From Hydractinia symbiolongicarpus (lineage: Eukaryota > Cnidaria > Hydrozoa > Anthoathecata > Hydractiniidae): a DNA stretch of 64,000 nt. Each line of letters opens with the position of its first letter. The stretch's first letter is position 1. Of this stretch, positions 23,234-34,545 are shown piece by piece. Where the stretch lies: contig NC_079886.1 of the NCBI RefSeq assembly GCF_029227915.1, positions 18,514,501-18,578,500 of the forward strand. Direction: 5' to 3'. The translations under genes were made by a program, and so were the position numbers. Under the pieces are notes generated by a model. The model searched no databases. It saw nothing but the letters and a program-made list of their open reading frames with translations, and was not told the DNA's origin.

Positions 23234-26038
23234 CAGGTGCGGATCCAGGGTTAGTCAGATAAGTCGCGTGACTAAGTGTAAAGTTGACGAAAAATGTTAG
23301 CCAAGCGAATGATGTCGACGATCCAGGTGTTGCAGACGGAGTGCGTTAAAAAATCAGATTGTAATTTATTTACCGCGAAAAGCCATGGTTCACAGCCCTC
23401 TCCATTTCGCCTATGGCGATGTTGACGTCAAAGTTGTGACGTCGCTACCATATTAACTGAGAGGGTTGCAAATTATAGCTTACAGATTTTGACTGATTCA
23501 TTTTGACTAATCAGTCACTCAGTCAGTCAAAAACCAAATAGCTATGGCCCGCAACCCTCCCCATCTCACCTAAGGGGCATGTGACGTCAAAATTGTGACG
23601 TAATTTTCACACTCTATGCGTAGTCCAACAATATGTGGCCCGCAGCCAGCGTAGAAAATTTAGGTTCCGTACTGCGTGGTTACTTATAACCTGTTAGGCT
23701 ATAGTTTTAACTCCCATCCGTCAGGATTAGTCAAAGACTCACGCCTTTTTGGCTGCTGCAGACATGTTGACGCGAGTGCTTACTGATTTAAAGTGTGATA
23801 ATGTTGAATCTGTTCGTAAAATGCAAAAAGAACTTTCAGAAAGTGTTTATTCTCGGACATTTTTGTTATCTGGGGATATTTATCCCTTGGTTGGTAAAAG
23901 TTTTCATCGGAATTCAGGTGCAGATATATACATTCCATCTGAGGCGAGGAGTGAAGATAAAGGAATTATTGATTTAAGGTGAGAAGTATGTTTTCTACTC
24001 TCCAGCACACCTTGCATTTAAAGGTTTTCAGTATATTCGCTACGAAAAGCTAGTTGAGGGAGAGCTTTTTACAACAGACTACTAAAAACAAATACAAAAA
24101 TATTTAATTAGCTAGCTATAGCTTGCTAGCTGGCTAATTACAAGCTCGTGAGCTTGTATTAAAACGCAAATGTGTCCTACAAGAATGGAAATTTTTGCCT
24201 CTCTGAGCACCGACACGGGAGTCGTCGTGTGTTCGAATCTCATCTTGGTAACTATTTTTACTTTTTTTTTCTTTTTTCTTTTTTAAAAAGATAAGACAAG
24301 TGTTCAAAACACTTGTTTAACTAACTAGTAAATAAAGGTGTTTCCACCAAACTTTTTAAAAGTGAATGTAGGCAGAATTAACTGAATTAATGAATTTCGC
24401 AAATTTTGGGGTTTGTGGGTTTGTGGTCTTTCTTCTTCCTGTCAGTCGGTTCACCCAAGACGGACCCATCGAAAATTAAAAGTTCGAGGAATTTTCCGTT
24501 CAGGAAGGTCTTACAAATCAATTTTGAAAAATAAGTGTGTAACAAATATTATTGCGTATCTGAATAGTAAAATATGTCGTGTCTAACTTCGTAACAAAAA
24601 TCCCAATTTGATAGACAGCTTTTTGTAAACTTTATTCGCGAGGTTGTTTGCGTATATCATACGTCTTGTTGTTTTTGTAACATGAGCTTTGAACAGAATT
24701 TTCAGCATTGTGGAGGAGTTCTTTCTCGATTAATATTTGTGTTGTTATTAGAAGCAAGAACTGGATAAGTAGCTAAGGTTGGTGATGAAAAAAACTCTTC
24801 GAATGGCTATTAGGAAACAAAGTTTGTTGAGTGAAAGGTCATGGCAAAATATCTTATTTTTAGATCCAATCCATCAGGAGACTGTCTATACAGCTCAGCA
24901 TCGTTGGTATTGGTAGGTGATAATTCTCTTGTTGATGTTTTGATAATTATGACATCCACAGAACTTTTCTTGCATCCTTCCTTTTATTCCAATCATCCTT
25001 GATTTCAATTTGCTTTTAAAAAGGCAAATATTTTTATATCTGAAAAAAGTTTATTCAGATTTTCCCTTTCTCATACTGTTTGTGATATGACTCTTTCTCC
25101 TGAGGAGGCAGTTAAAGCAGAAGCAATCAACAACTGTACCCCCAAGACATGTCTCCTTTTCTATTAATACTTGCCTTGTCAACAGTAATAAAGAGAAAAA
25201 TTAATACGTTTTACCCACAGTTCGGCTTGTTACGGTTTCGAACTCTCTTTACACAGTGTATATTGCCACGCCCATCTATTTTAGCTGATGAAGATCAGTT
25301 AAAAACTTTATTTTGTTATGAAGGTATCGTTAAGTCTGGTGTAGACTTCAAGCCAAATCATTACGTTCTCCTTGTTTCAGGTTGCAACTTTTTTAAGCGA
25401 AGGTTGCATTTTCCTATTTCAGCATGCAAAAAGCAGAAAACTGCCCTTCGTAATTCTTCTTTTAAAGTTCAAACGAAACTTGAGTTTAGCCCTTTGAATA
25501 AACAAATATATCTGAACAAATACATGGGTTGAGGTGTGTATGTATCATGTCACATGTATGTACATTTTATCTTCATTATCCTGATCTTTCCATATTCTTA
25601 TTGTTTTTGTTATTATTGTGTTTTATTTTGCTGTCCATGGCTGGTGTTATCATTTGATTCACCTAGTCATGCTGATGAAGCCTGATATTGGCAGAAACAG
25701 CAAGAGTTTATAAATATTGAAATATATTCACAATTGTCTCACTTTATTGTAGTTAATCCCTGTTAATTTTAGTGCTTTTATCTATCTAAAATAAGATTGG
25801 TAAGAAGGAGAGTTGATTCTTATAAAAATGTTCTTAGGAGATTTTCTTATAGCTTAGCGTTTCTTTTTGCCAATTTTATTAATAACTAGATAAATCGGAA
25901 GACAATTTTCGGGGATTTTTGTACCCGCTTACAGCACCCCCCAGGACCCCCAGCTGCTAAATTCAAAACTAATTCAAAATATTGCTGCGCAGCAGCAATA
26001 TTTTGACTAAGTCTTGAAAAAGTCTGGATCCGCCCCTG
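23234..26038 (+). mobile_element. hAT-like DNA element carrying an OTU-like gene
   Basis: The ends are CAGGTGCGGATCCAGG (left) and, read on the other strand, CAGGGGCGGATCCAGA (right). Flanks GATGATTA (23226-23233) and GATAAATC (26039-26046) match at 5 of 8 bases and fit a decayed 8-bp duplication as hAT elements make. No transposase is visible. The 2.8-kb interior has a doubled segment near 23390-23640 (CCCTCYCCAT and GACGTCAAA.TTGTGACGT repeated), a split OTU-like gene and a palindrome ATATTGCTGC.GCAGCAATAT near the right end. The family assignment is inference from ends and duplication length. Confidence 0.65.
23764..25532 (+). pseudogene. OTU-like (vertnin-type) cysteine-protease-fold gene, broken
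   Basis: Exon 1 (about 23764-23978) reads MLTRVLTDLKCDNVESVRKM and ends in a GTGAGA donor; exon 2 starts after TTTTAG at 24864. The split codon joins correctly (AG|A). Exon 2 reads NPSGDCLYSSASLVLVGDN, an OTU-like D-x-C active-site motif, then TSTELFLHPSFYSNHP, after which the frame breaks. Later frames hold SPEEAVKAEAINNC, LILALSTVIKR and FKPNHYVLLV, where the His fits the catalytic base. The motif order matches OTU-like/vertnin-type proteins as I know them. Several frameshifts make it a pseudogene. It sits on the plus strand inside the hAT-like element, so it is probably the element's cargo. Confidence 0.6.
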
Positions 26039-26531
26039 GATAAATCGATTTTTAAACAACCTCTGTACCTTGTCTTCGATTTCCTCTGAATTCTCTCCCT
26101 CTGTTTCATCAATCCCATCTATACGAAGATTGTTTCGACGATTTCTCTCTTCTAGTGTTCGTATTTTGTGTTTCAGTTCTGTTTGTTTTTCTACGTATAT
26201 TTTTTCTTTTGTTACTCGTTGATGTTCGTTTGTTTGTTTAATCTCTTTAATCTTTTCGTTTAATGCTTTATCTATGTCCTTTATTTTGTCATCAATTAAC
26301 CCTTTCGTAAATTCAAGGCTTGTTTTAAATTCACCAACCGTTGATTCCAATTCCTTTTGTTTGTTTTCTATTAGTTCGATTCTTTCATTAAAACTTTTTA
26401 CTTTACTCTGTCAGTTTTTCAATTTTTTCAGTTACAATTTTTGCGTTGTCTGCAATTATATTTAACAATGACTGTTCTTGAATCTCAAACTTTTCTTTCA
26501 TGAGTTCGGTTATCTCTTCAATTGATGCCAT

Positions 26532-29500
26532 TATGATTAAAAAATTTAAATTAAATTAAACTAATGATTACAACAACATTTTACTAAAAAAATTCTTCAG
26601 CTCAAAAAACACGTCTGCTCTCAATCATTGCTCAATGCTGTAGCATTACAGAAGTTATTAGTTTTTAAGTGTTGTAACAGACTACTCTGTTGCATAAAAA
26701 CCTATTTTTTTACAAATTACTATAATCATTTTGCATCATTAGTTTGTGTCCTAAGTGATCTTATGACTACGGCTACACATGACTACGGATCTTACTTATC
26801 CGTAGTCAAATGTGCCAGTAGCTAGCCTACAATAAAGTTCAGTGAGAGAATTCCTAGAAATTTTCGAATTCGGATTAACATGCGTTACTTTTTCTGATAT
26901 ATTTTGACTTAGTTCAGCACCTAAATCTATGAAAACATTGAAATTTTCAAGTTTATACACTAAGTGCCTCTACTTTAATGGGATAAATTTTTGCGGGGAT
27001 TAAAATTTAGAATCAGACCGTCCGCAAAAATTTGTCCCCGCGAAAATTTTGAAAAATTGCTTGATTAAAATTTTAAATTTTAGTTTTTCTTTGTTTTCAA
27101 AGCCCTAAGGCTTTCTTTTTTGTAGGCCTAATTTTTCCACCGAGTACTGAAGATGAAAAGATAAGAGAAAACTGACGTTTTCAATCAGTTGACCCTTTCA
27201 AGGATATGTCTAATGCAGATGATCAACCGAATTTGAGTTCTCTTTCCATCCTCACGAATGAACAATTGAAAGTTCATTACATCCACTACGAAGTGAAATA
27301 GTAGTGGTGGATGTAACGGATGAAGAACCAGCTTTTTTGAATTCAATCGTTTCGTTTTTTATCTAGTTGTGTTTATTCTACCCATAGTTGGTATACTCTA
27401 CCTTACGGTATAGTTGTGTTGAAAGAGCTTTGAACTAAAACGCAAAACTACATTTTGTCGCAGTCGGTGTAGAAATGACAGTGGCATTCGGCCCCAAACC
27501 CTTTTGACAACTGATATTTTCAAATTAAAACATCCCTCATTCGCGAAAATAAGTTCCCGCGAAATGCTAAAATTTTGCGGAAGAGCACAACCGCGAAATT
27601 TAATCCCTGCGAAAATTTATCCCATTAATGCATTACTAGCATAACTTTTAATGTTTATATAGGAAATAACAGTGCAAATCCACTGGAGTGAAAATATATT
27701 TAAAAACTTTGAATTACAATAAACCCTGTTCTAAAAATCTTTTGGTAATCAAAATTTCTTTCTTAGATAATTTTTGATCTAATAAATTTGATAACATTTA
27801 ACCATCTAACATTTACCATAAAAAACAGGTACTTTTAAGGGCATGCAATGCTGCAAAATGGTTTAGATTAACATATTCGTTTTAATACTTCTGACAATGT
27901 TATGAGAAAATAAACTTCGATACTTTGAATTTTCCGTCAGTTAATACTCCAAAGCTTGGTTTTCATTTCCAGTATCAGTAAAGGTACCGGGTCATATCCA
28001 TTATGTTATTATTGACTTTTACCACCTATCGTCACTCTCCTTCGTCTGTGGAAATGAAAAATAACATCTCCATCGCAGCTGACAAAGAAATCCATAATTA
28101 AACATCTTGAGACAAGGTCAAAGTCTAAAATGTCGTAAGATATTTTATTGTGCATTTATTATTGTTGAAAAAATTTCTTAAAAAAAACATTTGTTATTGT
28201 GAAATATTCACAATTACAAAATTACAAACAACATTGGATTATCGAATCTGAAGTCAATGTCAGGTACATTTAAGACAAGGTAAATGAAGTTTTTTTTTTA
28301 ATTTGCTTCTGTTATTACTTACAACGCAGTAATAAACGCAAGTCTAGCTTTTTAGGTTAAGACATTGATACATGTATATAGACGAGCATTAACCTGAGCA
28401 TAAAGTTACTTCCAGAGACATATAATTAAAGGTGTATAACCCCGTAGGAAGCAAAATCGTTTTAGACAGAGGTGGGGGACAAGTCTAAATATCCCCGTTC
28501 ATAAGGGTTAGAAATTTTTACAAATTCAAGAGTTTAGAAGCTGTATAACAGTGCGAAAGAGGTATCAACAACTTTTATGCAGATAAAAGAATGGAAAAAT
28601 ATTAGGCTAAGGGGTGGTGCCCCTCAACCCCCGGTTGCCACGGGCCTGCCACAGACATGAAAATTATCATTGTAAAAACAAATTTAGCTCACATGCCACA
28701 AAGGTGGAGAACAATGTGCACATAAAAGTAAGCGACATTACTAATCTTTTTAAAAGAGATATGTCAAGTATAGAACGTAATCTAATCTCACGTAATCTTG
28801 TCTATGTGCTTAACAACAAAGAATGTGATAGACATATCTTACATGGAACCTACAAAGAACAAAAATAGGTTAAGACTTAAATTAAAAATGAATATAGTTT
28901 ATATGGGATTAGAATCAATGTGCAATTAAAGGCGCACTCCAGTGAAAAAAAAATATATTAAAAAAAAAATGTTATTTTTATAAAACAATAAATAAATATG
29001 TCAAGATAAACCTTTTACAATCGTTAAAAATCTTTATTTTTACATTAATCAGGTCTGTAAACATCTTCAATTTCAAATAAATTTGCAAGGTTGCGTAAAG
29101 TCAAGAGGACTAGGTTTAAATCAATAAGCATACGTCACATCGTGCTGAAAGTCCGTGAGCTCAGCAGCACACCTTCTAAAAGCTTGTTTACTTACTGTTT
29201 ACATTGTTCGTTGATAAGACGTCTTGTAATAATGACGAAGATTATAACTTAGAAAACATAGAATCGGATAATTCTCTTCATAAAAAAGACTTTACAAAAC
29301 TACAGCTATACCACTTCGAACCTCTTGTGTCTCACAAGGAAGAAATTAATAATGATGGAAAGTGACGAGTGTCTTTTACTGACTTAATGCAACGTTCTCG
29401 GCAAAATCTTTTCTTTTCAAAGAAATAAGTTATATATTTAAAATCTCTTTTTTTTCACATTCTTTTCGTAAAAATTTTATCAGTTGTTTCAGTAAAAAAA

Positions 29501-29564
29501 TTATTCTTACTTTACAAGCCAATTTATTTTTTTAAAAAAATATTACCACTTATCTGTTCGGTTA
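26532..29564. other. Intergenic DNA with a MITE, no gene seen
   Basis: Apart from the TTAA MITE I see only AT-rich sequence, including a run of short frames near 28614-28868 that resembles nothing I know. Confidence 0.45.
26975..27632. mobile_element. MITE with TTAA target sites (piggyBac-type)
   Basis: Left end TTAA followed by TGGGATAAATTTTTGCGGGG, and right end the complement of TGGGATAAATTTTCGCAGGG followed by TTAA. Terminal repeats of at least 25 bp and TTAA at both borders point to a non-autonomous piggyBac-type element of about 650 bp. The interior is rich in CGCGAAAAT-type subterminal repeats. Degenerate pieces with the same CGCAAAAATTAATTCCCG flavour occur near 34020-34120 and 44090-44210. 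Confidence 0.7.
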
Positions 29565-29859
29565 TCGTCATTGAATAATATAAACATTATCATGTCATAA
29601 ACAAGCAAGTTTATTCTAGGCTACGTTTCAACAACCACAGCTGTCATCGACGGGTAATGATCGTAATCATCTTTGGCTATTTATTACTTGAAGAGATAAT
29701 TAGAGGATCGAAATTAACCAATCAGATCACAGCAATTAAAGTAATTAACTTTTTCACGGACCTAAATGGAAGCAATGGGTTGATTAAAATCTTTCCTTTT
29801 TCTAGAAGTTCATTTTATGTTACGTTTCTTTTTCTAAAAGTTCGTTTTTCCTTACCTTT

Positions 29860-30904
29860 GTCCCGAACCATTTTTTGCACTTTTTTCTGGAAGTTGATAG
29901 GAAATACTATTGATATGAGTATTTCTGTCTATACAATTTATGGCTTCTTTTACTTTTCTTGCTGTCCAACCAGACTCTTGGTGTATGATCTTTTTGGTGA
30001 CATAAACAGCATCACAATCCTTACACGGGATTTTGTAGACAATATTACATTGAGTTTCTAGACATATTTTGTCTTTGGGATGCGACAGTATGCTACGTAG
30101 CGTGTTTTTAGATTAAAACACTGGCCTTATTTTATGATCTTTCAATACCCGACGAAGTATGTTACTTGTCCCTGGTATATATGGCATACACACGGTGGCT
30201 ACTGGTTCATTTTTCGCATCTTTCCCGTCACTGCTCTTATCAGTGCTGTTCCTGATTTTGCTCTCAACCTTTTTAATGGCCTGTTCTCGAGTACCCATTT
30301 GCAAGTAAGGCGTTGCTTATATGAGATAACTCTTTCTTTCGGTCATTCTCTCCACTGCCCACATTGTTGCTCTGTCCAGTAATGAGGACACTACACTTTC
30401 TTTGCAAGACATTTGGTGATTAGATGTGTAGTTGAGATATTGATCAGTATGAGTTGGTTTGCGGTATACTGATACTGATAAGATACCACTGTTGCAAGAC
30501 ACTAGAGTGACTAAGAAAGGAAGCAAACCGTTCTTCTCGTGTTCAATTGTAAATTGAATCTTCGGGTGCAATTTATTGATATTTTCATGAAATGTGTCTA
30601 GATGTGCTCTTTTTATTATGAAAAAGACGTCATCCACAAATCTTTTTCAAACTCTTGGAGCGTTATCTGCAGTTGTTAAAGCTATTGTCTCATGAGCCTG
30701 CATATATATTTCAGCTACCACGAAGGATGTTGGGCCACCCATAGCCACACCGTCAGTTTGTGTAAAAAAGGTACCGTCAAGTAAATAACATGTTTTTGTA
30801 AGTACAACTTGGGCCAAGGACATTAGTTTGTCAATAGGGATGCGTGTTTTCAAAGCGAGAAGCAGACACTGCGAAAAGTAGCCTGACAAAATGAAAAAGT
30901 GCAA
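29860..30904 (-). pseudogene. Penelope-like reverse transcriptase with GIY-YIG remnant
   Basis: Frame 30904-30647 has LLDGTFFTQTDGVAMGGPTS, the RT motif before the active site. Frame 30637-30317 begins at MDDVFFIIKRAHLDTFHENI, where the catalytic DD pair lies, then SVYRKPTHTDQYLNY. Frame 30304-30113 is the connector. From about 30060 to 29930 the minus strand reads NIVYKIPCKDCDAVYV, then ESGWTARKVKEAIN: the GIY-YIG endonuclease with its middle (Gly-x-Thr-x-Arg) part missing. Frame breaks show it is dead. Confidence 0.8.
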
Positions 30905-31009
30905 AAAGACAACATGACGAAACAGGAACGCATCACACTGTGTATATTAAGAAAGGATAAAGGTATTATGATCTAAAGATATGAATTACTGCTAAATGAT
31001 GATGAGTAT

Positions 31010-31553
31010 GAGAACAAAACATGCTGCTTATGTCGGTGAAACCAAAACGAATGTTTAAACAACGTGTGCAATAGCACAAAAATGAGATTGCAGACCATAG
31101 CTGGACGAACAATCATGCTATAAACTAGGATAATAAAAAGATCATAGACCGAGAGTCTGGTTGGACAGCAAGGAAAGTAAAAGAAACCAATAGTATAGAC
31201 AGAAATACTCATATCAATAGTTCAAGAAATATGGTTACCTGCACTTCGGAAAGCGAACATTTGGAAAAAAGGGCAAAAAATGATTCGGGACAAACGTAAC
31301 ATAAAGCGAACTTTTAGAAAGAGGAAAGATTTTAATCAATCTATTACTTCCATCTGGTTCCGTGAAAAAGTTAATCACTTTAATTGCTGTGATCTGAATG
31401 GTTAATTTAGATCCTCCAATTTATCTCTTCAAATAATAAATAGTCATAGATGATTACGATCATTGCCCGCCGATGACAGCTGTGGCTGTCGAAACGTAGC
31501 CTAGAATAAACTCGCTTGTTTATGACATGATAGTGTTTATATTATTCAACAAT
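31010..31553 (+). mobile_element. Inverted partner copy of the Penelope-like element, 5'-truncated
   Basis: The plus strand reads HAAYVGETKTNV-like codons near 31025 (GETK being the GIY-YIG segment missing from the other copy), then ESGWTARKVKET, and ends in the shared 3' terminal sequence. It has lost the whole reverse transcriptase. Confidence 0.65.
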
Positions 31554-34380
31554 TTATTTTTATTTTACAGTTCAGCAATATCTTTCCTTCGCACGCGCTT
31601 TTTTGCGCACAAATGCAAACAAATTTTATGTAACGTTGAAGTTTCGTTTCGTCCGTTACCGAGGACCATTGAAATGCGTGATCGGAAGATAGAATAATGT
31701 TCGTGTTATGATAAGTTGGTAAAACGGGGGTATTAATATTGTATACATAAAAATTATTCTTATGATTATGGCAGGTCATAAATGCGTTGCAGAAGCTATT
31801 GATTCATAAGTGGTTGTTTTGACAAAGCTGTTTTGGAAACTGCATTAGCAGCCTTAAACAGTAACAAAGATTGAAGAAAATAGGCACATTTACCCCCTGA
31901 AAATATTTAGCAGATGGAAGGCCATCAATAAAAGCTTCTTTTTTGAAAAACAAAGAATAGAAACTTGAGCGCTACGACAGATACATGGGTAACTAGAAAA
32001 TTTCTTGTAAGTACAAATAATGAAATAAGAAACTTTGATCGCGTTTGCTAGCTAAAATGGCATTTTTACGAAGTGGCAATATTTTAATATGGTAGTTTAT
32101 TTCCTGGAGCACCTAACCATTTTTTAAAGATTTAAACGTAAATTACATACAAAAAGTGATTTAAATGTAAGCTATAGGTCTTAACATGGACGTTCTCTGC
32201 GCTCGCTTAAACTTTCTGCACGATGTGATGTCATTATTTATAATCGGGTACAGTCCTAAATGAAATTGCGCCTGTCTGTTTTTTAAGAGAAAAAAATTGA
32301 ATATGCGAAGGCTAGTACAACAATTTTAAATAAGGAAAACAAGTGAAGTAGTTTTTTTTGGTTTCTTATGCTTTTCTAAGTACGTATAAAACAAAAAAGA
32401 AAAAAGTGATTATTTCTGGAGTTCCCCTTTAAAATGTCATAGTCCCTGGAATGAACAAAACATAACAAAACAACTTCTATGAATAGAGGTAGCCTGTTCT
32501 TATAAAATGTGCCACGCGGCGTACGTAGAAAAGATTTCAACCCTATTAGTATCCAGCTAAATTTTGACATTTTCTAACTCCAATGAAGTCATTTATCTTA
32601 TTTAGAACATCTCTAACTGCCATATTTAATGAACATAAATATTTCTAAAAAAACGGATCTTTTGTAAAATAAAAAACTTTTGTACAAATATGGCGTCGCT
32701 TTTTATCCTAATTTCTTCCTAAATATCAATTTTTTTCTATTCAGTGAATAGCTCTACAAAGAATTAAACCCGCATCGTCAGTAATGCTTAAGAAATTCCA
32801 ATTTATTCTAAACTTGGAAATATGGCCTCTTTTAGGCATATGTGACGTCATTTCCGATTCATATGACATCATCAAATTATTTTCACCTGGAATTTGTTTC
32901 TACAAGAACATTTTCTACAAGTATGCCAAGTTGTATCACCTCATCGTAAGTAGTTCCGGATTTATGGCCAAAAATAATATCTCTAATATAAACTAACTTT
33001 CCCGATTGAATTTTTTTCTTGGACTTCCACCAAACAATTATGAATATTTAAGGTTTTTTACTAGCTACCATTCCCTTGCACATCAATGCCGCTAATGGGC
33101 TTCATTGTTGTCGCCGCTTTTACTAGACTGTGAGTGAGTTTATCGACAAGTAGAGTGCAACGGTGCGGAAATTTGTTGAGTTGTTTGGAGTTGCGACTCA
33201 GAAATACTACTTTGCTAAGTAAGGTAAGAAAAAATGTTATTATAAGGTTAAATCTTTTAACATTGTAATTCCAGTTGGTTTTGTCAATATGAACTTCACC
33301 TAGCATAACTGTTTTATCCCTTGTTAACCTTTTAAACTGAAGTAGTTTTATAGATTACTTGCCAATGTTTACAAAAGTTAAAAAAATTTGCGGGTTTTTT
33401 TTCGCAGACGCAAGCATTTCTGTAAGTAGAAAATATAAACAACAGACCACAATAATCAAAGAAGTCCATCCAAAAAGAGAAATATTCGCCTAAACTTGAT
33501 TAATTTTGTTAAGGAGAATTAGAAGAGTATAGTTAAAATTTAATTTATTCTAGTTCTTCTTCGATCTTACCAAAAACTTGTAATTTTTTTACACTTTTAT
33601 TAAGGCCGTTGTTTACAAAACATGAATCAGGTTTACTTTTATTCAAATATTTTACTTAAACATTTGGCTATAATTAATTATCAATGTTAAAACATTTTAT
33701 GCATACATGTTCTTTTAGCTCCTACTGCGGAACTTTGCCAGTTCTTTGTAACATTCGCCGCAAAACTTTTTAGCTAGAATGATTGCCTTAGGCGAACTAA
33801 CTTTTGTGGGAAGTTTTTTTGCAAATTTCACATTGTTTCGTCCATTTCGAAGCACTTAGGCCATGAAATATCTCAGCGCACTTAAATCGCGAAAATAGTT
33901 TCCTGCCCGATTTTTATAGTAACGTTAATAGTCAAAATTTCTGGACTCTGAAAATAAGGTTTGATGTCATTTATATTGGAATACTTCATTTTCGTTGTCC
34001 AGGTTTCCATCCGATCGCAAAGATAACTTTTTGCAACATCAAACAACCGCAAAAATTAATTCCCGGGAAATACAATTTCTTTGGCTCGTGAAAATTAGTT
34101 CCAATAAAAATTAACTAGTTCCTTTAAAAGGTGGTTTACTTCCAAATAAATATAACACCATTTTTAGGTCAGTAATATTCCGATTCAATAAAAAATATTT
34201 GATACGGTTTAACATTCATCAATTTCAGTTTTCGACGAATTTAAAAAATTACATATACATGCTCGTTTTCAAAGATATTTTGTATCGGACAGCATGACAA
34301 TGTGTTTCTTTTGCTTTATTGTTTAAAAATGAACTCCGTATACGCTCTGATAAAACCAACAAGTTTAACTGTACATTAGA
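31554..34380. other. Intergenic AT-rich DNA with an interspersed-repeat copy
   Basis: No gene recognised. The stretch 32815-32985 (TATGGCCTCTTTTAGGC, GACGTCATTTC, ATTATTTTCAC) matches in pattern 52733-52925, so both are copies of an unclassified interspersed repeat. Pieces of the CGCAAAA-type MITE occur near 33870-34110. Confidence 0.4.
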
Positions 34381-34512
34381 AATTTCTAGAGACGTATATT
34401 TAAAAAAATAGAAACTTTTACAGGCGTATAATTAAAAAAATAGACATTCTTAGAGACGTATATAAAAAAAAAAAAAAAAATAGAAATTTTTAGAGACGTA
34501 TATCCAAAAAAG
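34381..34512. repeat. Short tandem repeat just upstream of DHCR7
   Basis: Four imperfect units built on TAGAAATTTTTAGAGACGTATAT followed by an A-run, about 35-45 bp each. They end some 30 bp before the TTTTTAG that precedes the DHCR7 start codon, so they probably lie in a 5' UTR intron. Confidence 0.7.
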
Positions 34513-34545
34513 AAACTACTTTTTCTTTGTAACTCTTTTTAGATC

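Larger units (their letters stand above)
19317..26531 (-). mobile_element. Broken CR1/L2-like LINE with a nested DNA element in ORF1
   Basis: A two-ORF non-LTR retrotransposon runs on the minus strand from the ORF1 start at 26531 to the end of ORF2 near 19317. ORF1 has a coiled-coil and a C-terminal nucleic-acid-binding part; ORF2 has an APE-type endonuclease and a reverse transcriptase. The FADD box, the SKAFDTVNH motif and the HKYDTRF tail suit the Jockey superclade (CR1/L2/Crack type); exact clade not determined. Stops and frameshifts make it inactive. The element at 23234-26038 interrupts ORF1. A related 3' fragment lies at 63.2-63.8 kb. Confidence 0.85.
22917..26531 (-). pseudogene. LINE ORF1, split by a 2.8-kb insertion
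   Basis: The N-terminal part starts with MASIEEITELMKEKFEIQEQ at 26531, passes a stop near 26410 and continues as a charged coiled coil ending in EDKVQRLFKNR at about 26046. The C-terminal part (ending at 22917) contains DIERIHKMGP and ARPRTIIFKLLNYKDK, the pattern of L1-type ORF1 proteins (Transposase_22-like). The two parts join in frame if the insertion and one 8-bp target copy are ignored, so the insertion came after the ORF was intact at this point. Confidence 0.8.
29565..31553. mobile_element. Two Penelope-like copies in inverted (tail-out) arrangement
   Basis: The left end (29570 onward) starts TTGAATAATATAAACATTAT; the right end (to 31553) is its complement, and similarity of the two arms runs inward for roughly 430 bp. 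The left copy (minus strand) carries reverse-transcriptase and GIY-YIG remnants; the right copy (plus strand, from about 31010) keeps only the 3' part. This is the inverted arrangement known for Penelope-like elements. Confidence 0.8.

Noticed and set aside
24190-24260. tRNA gene around GTGTTCGAATCTC
   Set aside because: The T-loop-like word is present but the flanking bases do not form a sound T-stem, and I found no acceptor stem or A box. It may be a tRNA-derived SINE remnant at most.
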